DNA of 8,869 bases from CAZEHJ01 sp964512485 (GTDB taxonomy: Bacteria > Bacteroidota > Rhodothermia > Rhodothermales > UBA10348), in the NCBI GenBank assembly GCA_964512485.1, contig CAZEHJ010000104.1:1-8869 (forward strand). The letters run 5' to 3'. The notes under the pieces were generated by a model. The model was given only the letters and a program-made list of their open reading frames with translations. It made no database searches and had not been told where the DNA came from. Made by a program: the position numbers and the translations under genes. Of the stretch, positions 7,001 to 8,869 are shown in pieces; within the stretch, counting starts at the first letter, position 1; each line of letters begins with the position of its first letter.

Positions 7001-7600
7001 GAAGAAGAGAAGGAGCGCCTTCATTTCATGAAGGAACAGCTCGAAGATCTTGAGAAAGCTGAGTCGACCCTGATGACCACGATCGACGAAATTAATACTA
7101 CTGCGAGCCGTCGATTCGATGAAACGTTTTTGGCCATCAGGGAGAACTTCCAGAAATTGTTTGCCGAGCTGTTCGGCGAAGAAGCCTCCGCCGATATTCT
7201 CCTCGCAGATGAATCTGATCCACTCGAATCAGATATCATGATCATGGCGAAGCCACGAGGAAAGAAACCGAGTGTTCTGGCTCAGCTTTCGGGTGGCGAA
7301 AAAACGCTGACGGCCATCGCCATGCTGTTTGCCATCTATCTCGTCAAACCGAGTCCGTTCTGTATTCTCGATGAGGTCGATGCACCACTCGATGATGCCA
7401 ACGTAGACCGGTTCATGCACCTGATTCGCACGTTTTCTGATTCGACCCAGTTCATCGTTGTCACCCACAACAAACGGACGATGGAAGCTGCTGACCGCCT
7501 CTACGGAATCACGATGCAAGAGCAGGGCGTCTCGAAACTGGTCGGCGTCAAGTTCGATGAACAGGAGGAGACGAAGGATGATCTGGAACAGGTAGCCTGA
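4043..7600 (+). CDS. smc: Chromosome segregation/condensation ATPase SMC
   Basis: Encodes 1185 aa, a full-length bacterial SMC. The ATG at 4043 is chosen because it gives the family N-terminus MYLSKLELHGFKSFADR; the frame is open upstream to a TTG at 3947, but the 32 extra residues are unlike SMC. The N-terminal ATPase half has Walker A GPNGCGKSN (31-39) and the Q-loop GEQRA (49-53). The arms are long coiled coils at about 170-500 and 665-1020. They flank a hinge (about 500-660) that ends LDPSGYLHAGSA (645-656) and dimerises the protein. The C-terminal half has the signature LSGGEKTLTAIAM (1082-1094), Walker B FCILDEVDAPLDDAN (1106-1120) with catalytic Glu1111, and the H-loop THNKRTM (1141-1147). 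All ATPase residues are intact. SMC acts as a homodimer with ScpA and ScpB to extrude DNA loops and organise the nucleoid; neither partner is encoded here. The YSVIELKMIEEIL segment (138-150) is the Bacteroidota-type variant. No Shine-Dalgarno sequence precedes the start. Confidence 0.97.
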   Translation: MYLSKLELHGFKSFADRTVVDFSDGVTVVVGPNGCGKSNIVDAVRWVIGEQRARILRSDKMDSVIFNGTSKRRSLGMSEVLLTVENTRGVLPTEYSEVTIGRRLFRSGESEYLLNGVNCRLKDITDLFMDTGMGAGAYSVIELKMIEEILSDNAHDRRHLFEEAAGITKYKIRRGQTLRKLKSTQGDLDRVRDLTEELDKRVRSLERQAKKASRFKRYEERLHALDLMLAALEYQQLSVDAENIKKEIVQYSDSAAGHSAKLSAEEASHETLRTDHVSREKLVVEAQTKLADHMESLRAAESDLRLGTERLTTISRDLTRLEEERKSAVSQKKLLVELLDRNEKEQADVLPAAEKAEGELTDAKRIRDEAQLTQQKHQVMLHNLRLEERTAVSSKTEEQRLIDRLSSRVELITTDMADTEASLEALTMSSSDIDIRSKAAESHLKKATINHDKAQNGLNDAIEEKKDLDAKLESSLTELRGAERTHDAASAEVSLLQGLLSSFDDFDEPVQFLAGESDWTKGDLVTVADVISCEDDLKIAVDAALGDYASCIVVHTAEEARRAIQHLRASEKGQATFLVMERLKKANEQYPAAEYTRLASLVRTTGKEYEALVDLLFSGCYLVDSLEKLEGELPGRMLTRAGEWLDPSGYLHAGSATRKASVSSSRIGRREQLDLAETTLADTAVRLKKAEKTHGDLAKRIGSLEIDSLRQALSAASATLTEAEKETSRIAYETEVAGGRRTETVDRINNLTANREEAEINLASAESAVKALTVKVADLQNKRADAEAAFEGIEEASREAFSLFNEANITAVQTRNRLDNLKREIARTGEEIEAIEKRTGQRENAIELFIEQRGTLEAKCSDLQVSIRSKQDGRIDLDKDVSVAKESLMETKVSISELESRLREIRRDRESAMKSESDRAVRQAEIETRLEDLITGFTEDYEIDLTTHKIEIEEGFDRKEAKEEVQQLRNRIRHLGPVNALALDSFEEEKERLHFMKEQLEDLEKAESTLMTTIDEINTTASRRFDETFLAIRENFQKLFAELFGEEASADILLADESDPLESDIMIMAKPRGKKPSVLAQLSGGEKTLTAIAMLFAIYLVKPSPFCILDEVDAPLDDANVDRFMHLIRTFSDSTQFIVVTHNKRTMEAADRLYGITMQEQGVSKLVGVKFDEQEETKDDLEQVA

Positions 7601-7606
7601 TCCTCT

Positions 7607-7616
7607 GAATCGATTC
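7607..7616. repeat. Perfect 10-bp palindrome between convergent genes
   Basis: GAATCGATTC sits in the 15-bp gap between the smc stop (7600) and the end of the convergent peptidase gene, and its last base is the last base of that gene's TAG stop. It has no loop and no T-tract, so it is not a normal bidirectional terminator. A site for a DNA-binding or restriction-modification protein is possible, as is chance. Confidence 0.3.
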
Positions 7617-8752
7617 TAGTTGTACCCGTGATGTCGGCGCTCGTCTGCGGCAGCTCCACCTGGTACCGGAGTCTCGTATCGGCCAGACTCTGTATCAAGC
7701 CAGCGATCAAATAAAGCGTCGCTGTAAGCACCAAATATTTCCGGTGCGTCTTCTCGCGCGCGAAGACTTTCAAACAGAACGTTCGGATACGCTGTTCGTG
7801 CAACTCCAATCAGCGCACGCGCGCCGTCGTAAAAGTCCATCAACGACTCCGCCGTAAACGACACGCCATTATTCTCAAAATCGATTCCTGGCACGTCTTC
7901 CAACAACGACAGATCTGCGGGCGGGGCCACTCGTACCGTTCCTCTTACCGGAAGATTGAGCGAGAGCACTTTCGCTTGAGAGGCACCTTCTGCCGCTGCC
8001 CGCGCTTGAGAGGTCAATTCTGCTCGAGCTTCATCGACGGGAATCAGCTCAACCGTCGAAGCACTCGTCGCGTTCTTGACGCGTGCGTATTTGATCCAGG
8101 GCATCGTAACCAGATCACCTTCAAGCTTGTCATCACCGGATGCGAAGATGACGGGCACACCGGCTCTTCCCCATGACAGAGCGACGAATTCGGTCTCGGT
8201 GATGGACTGACCGTTCAGCTCCAGTCCGATGCCCAGTGTGTACGTGTGCGAGGCGAAACCCTCACTTCCTGTTTTAGCGTGCATACCCACGACTCCAATG
8301 GCGTCGTAGTCCGATCCGTCGACCAGGCCCGTGTACGCATCGAAAGCCTCATCTCGAGAAACTGGTTGCACACGTGGATCGAGCTGGTCATAGTCCAGAT
8401 CCGGAGCTCTGTTGCCACTGCCGTGCCCATCGACGATATGTACCTCGGTTGCGCCGCCCTCAAAGAGTCCCGCTGCGACTGCGTTTACATCTGCGACCAA
8501 TAGATCGCGACCATACTCGGAGTATTCTGGTTCTGAGGCCCGAAATGAATTGGCGTCGTCTTGCCCGGAAAGCCCTTCCATGTCGTGATACAGGAGAACC
8601 TTGAATCCATCCTCCTGATTCATCTCGACATCAACAACGTGCCAGGGCGCTCCCGTTGGCACCTCAGTGGTCGTGGTTTCCACACCGTTGCAGGCTGATA
8701 CGAAGGTTACAAGGACGACGAACAGCGAAACGCGGATTAATTGATCGAACAT
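7616..8752 (-). CDS. M55-family metallopeptidase (DppA-like D-aminopeptidase), lipoprotein
   Basis: Encodes 378 aa from the ATG at 8752. A TTG at 8788 would add 12 residues ahead of the signal peptide and is less likely. Residues 1-20 are a lipoprotein signal peptide: a hydrophobic core LFVVLVTFV followed by the lipobox VSAC, with Cys21 as the lipidated residue and then a Thr-rich linker. The M55 domain begins at about 50 and matches DppA in its metal-site pattern. It has YHDMEG (Asp57, Glu59), DGHGSG (His110), GMHAK (His158), His169 exactly 11 residues later (equivalent to the catalytic His of DppA, from memory), and Glu186 or Glu188 in TETE. M55 enzymes are zinc aminopeptidases acting on D-amino-acid peptides such as D-Ala-D-Ala. 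The well-known member, B. subtilis DppA, is cytoplasmic; this one would be anchored in the envelope, possibly recycling peptidoglycan or environmental D-peptides. It lies 40 bp downstream of a partial minus-strand frame and converges on smc. Confidence 0.92.
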   Translation of the reverse strand: MFDQLIRVSLFVVLVTFVSACNGVETTTTEVPTGAPWHVVDVEMNQEDGFKVLLYHDMEGLSGQDDANSFRASEPEYSEYGRDLLVADVNAVAAGLFEGGATEVHIVDGHGSGNRAPDLDYDQLDPRVQPVSRDEAFDAYTGLVDGSDYDAIGVVGMHAKTGSEGFASHTYTLGIGLELNGQSITETEFVALSWGRAGVPVIFASGDDKLEGDLVTMPWIKYARVKNATSASTVELIPVDEARAELTSQARAAAEGASQAKVLSLNLPVRGTVRVAPPADLSLLEDVPGIDFENNGVSFTAESLMDFYDGARALIGVARTAYPNVLFESLRAREDAPEIFGAYSDALFDRWLDTESGRYETPVPGGAAADERRHHGYN

Positions 8753-8792
8753 GATTTCTGGCGATAGCAGGTGATAAGGGCCCGACAATAAA

Positions 8793-8869
8793 TCAGATCA
8801 GTACGCCAAATCCAAACAAAACATTCAGTGGCTTAAGCACCGCCCGGACAACCCTAGTGAAAGGGGTGG
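8793..8869 (-). CDS. Partial CDS, C-terminus of an unrecognised protein
   Basis: A minus-strand frame is open from the right edge for 24 codons and ends at TGA (8795 down to 8793). The translated end reads TPFTRVVRAVLKPL followed by NVLFGFGVLI. The sequence is basic then strongly hydrophobic, like the last segment of a membrane protein. One of the other two minus-strand frames stops at once; the third stays open for 14 codons with a less protein-like sequence. The stop is 40 bp upstream of the M55 peptidase start, so both could belong to one operon. A transporter or permease is a guess only; 24 codons are too few to name it and the frame could be accidental. Confidence 0.45.
   Translation of the reverse strand, partial: TPFTRVVRAVLKPLNVLFGFGVLI

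Noticed and set aside
1..8869. CRISPR arrays, tRNA or rRNA genes, insertion sequences, attachment sites
   Set aside because: No spaced direct repeats, cloverleaf sequences, transposase or integrase motifs, or flanking duplications were seen. All long frames belong to ordinary chromosomal families.

Overview
The window reads as a stretch of chromosome from a Bacteroidota-related bacterium, most likely of the Rhodothermota/Balneolota group (inference, moderate confidence). Three things point that way. SMC carries the YSVIELKMIEEIL variant after the N-terminal ATPase region, where most bacteria have a GQG-type motif. A PadR regulator is coupled to a large MacB/FtsX-type permease with an N-terminal permease-prefix domain. 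An ECF sigma factor of the 'LVHEAYLKL ... RAMRQILVDYAR ... KRGGG' type is followed by what looks like a Ser/Thr kinase. Shine-Dalgarno sequences are weak or absent throughout, which also fits that group.

Left part (1-3691, all minus strand, read right to left): padR (106 aa) overlaps the permease gene (874 aa) by the ATGA quartet. A small candidate terminator follows the permease. Next come the ECF sigma gene (about 188 aa) and, 43 bp further on, the first 17 codons of a gene that runs off the left edge and starts like a sigma-associated Ser/Thr protein kinase. The cluster looks like a regulator plus membrane-permease unit beside a sigma/kinase signalling pair. No ABC ATPase for the permease is in view.

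Middle (3692-4042): a 351-bp divergent intergenic region between padR and smc. It is rich in dyads: a TATATATA box with an adjacent AACAT-N5-ATGTT inverted repeat on the padR side, two interleaved 5-bp stems with H-type pseudoknot geometry, an imperfect 29-bp inverted repeat, and a stem-loop just before smc.

Right part: smc (plus strand, 1185 aa) encodes a complete chromosome-condensation ATPase with all nucleotide-binding motifs, two coiled-coil arms and a hinge. It ends 15 bp from the end of a convergent gene for an M55-family (DppA-like) metallopeptidase that carries a lipoprotein signal peptide. Upstream of that gene on the minus strand, the last 24 codons of another open frame enter from the right edge and stop 40 bp before the peptidase start. 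This suggests the peptidase is a downstream gene of an operon.

Nothing here is a clear mobile element, CRISPR array, RNA gene or pseudogene. I did not find a wholly undescribed system. The observations most worth checking are the secreted lipoprotein form of an M55 peptidase, the ATPase-less prefix-domain permease unit next to the sigma/kinase pair, and the structured padR-smc intergenic region.
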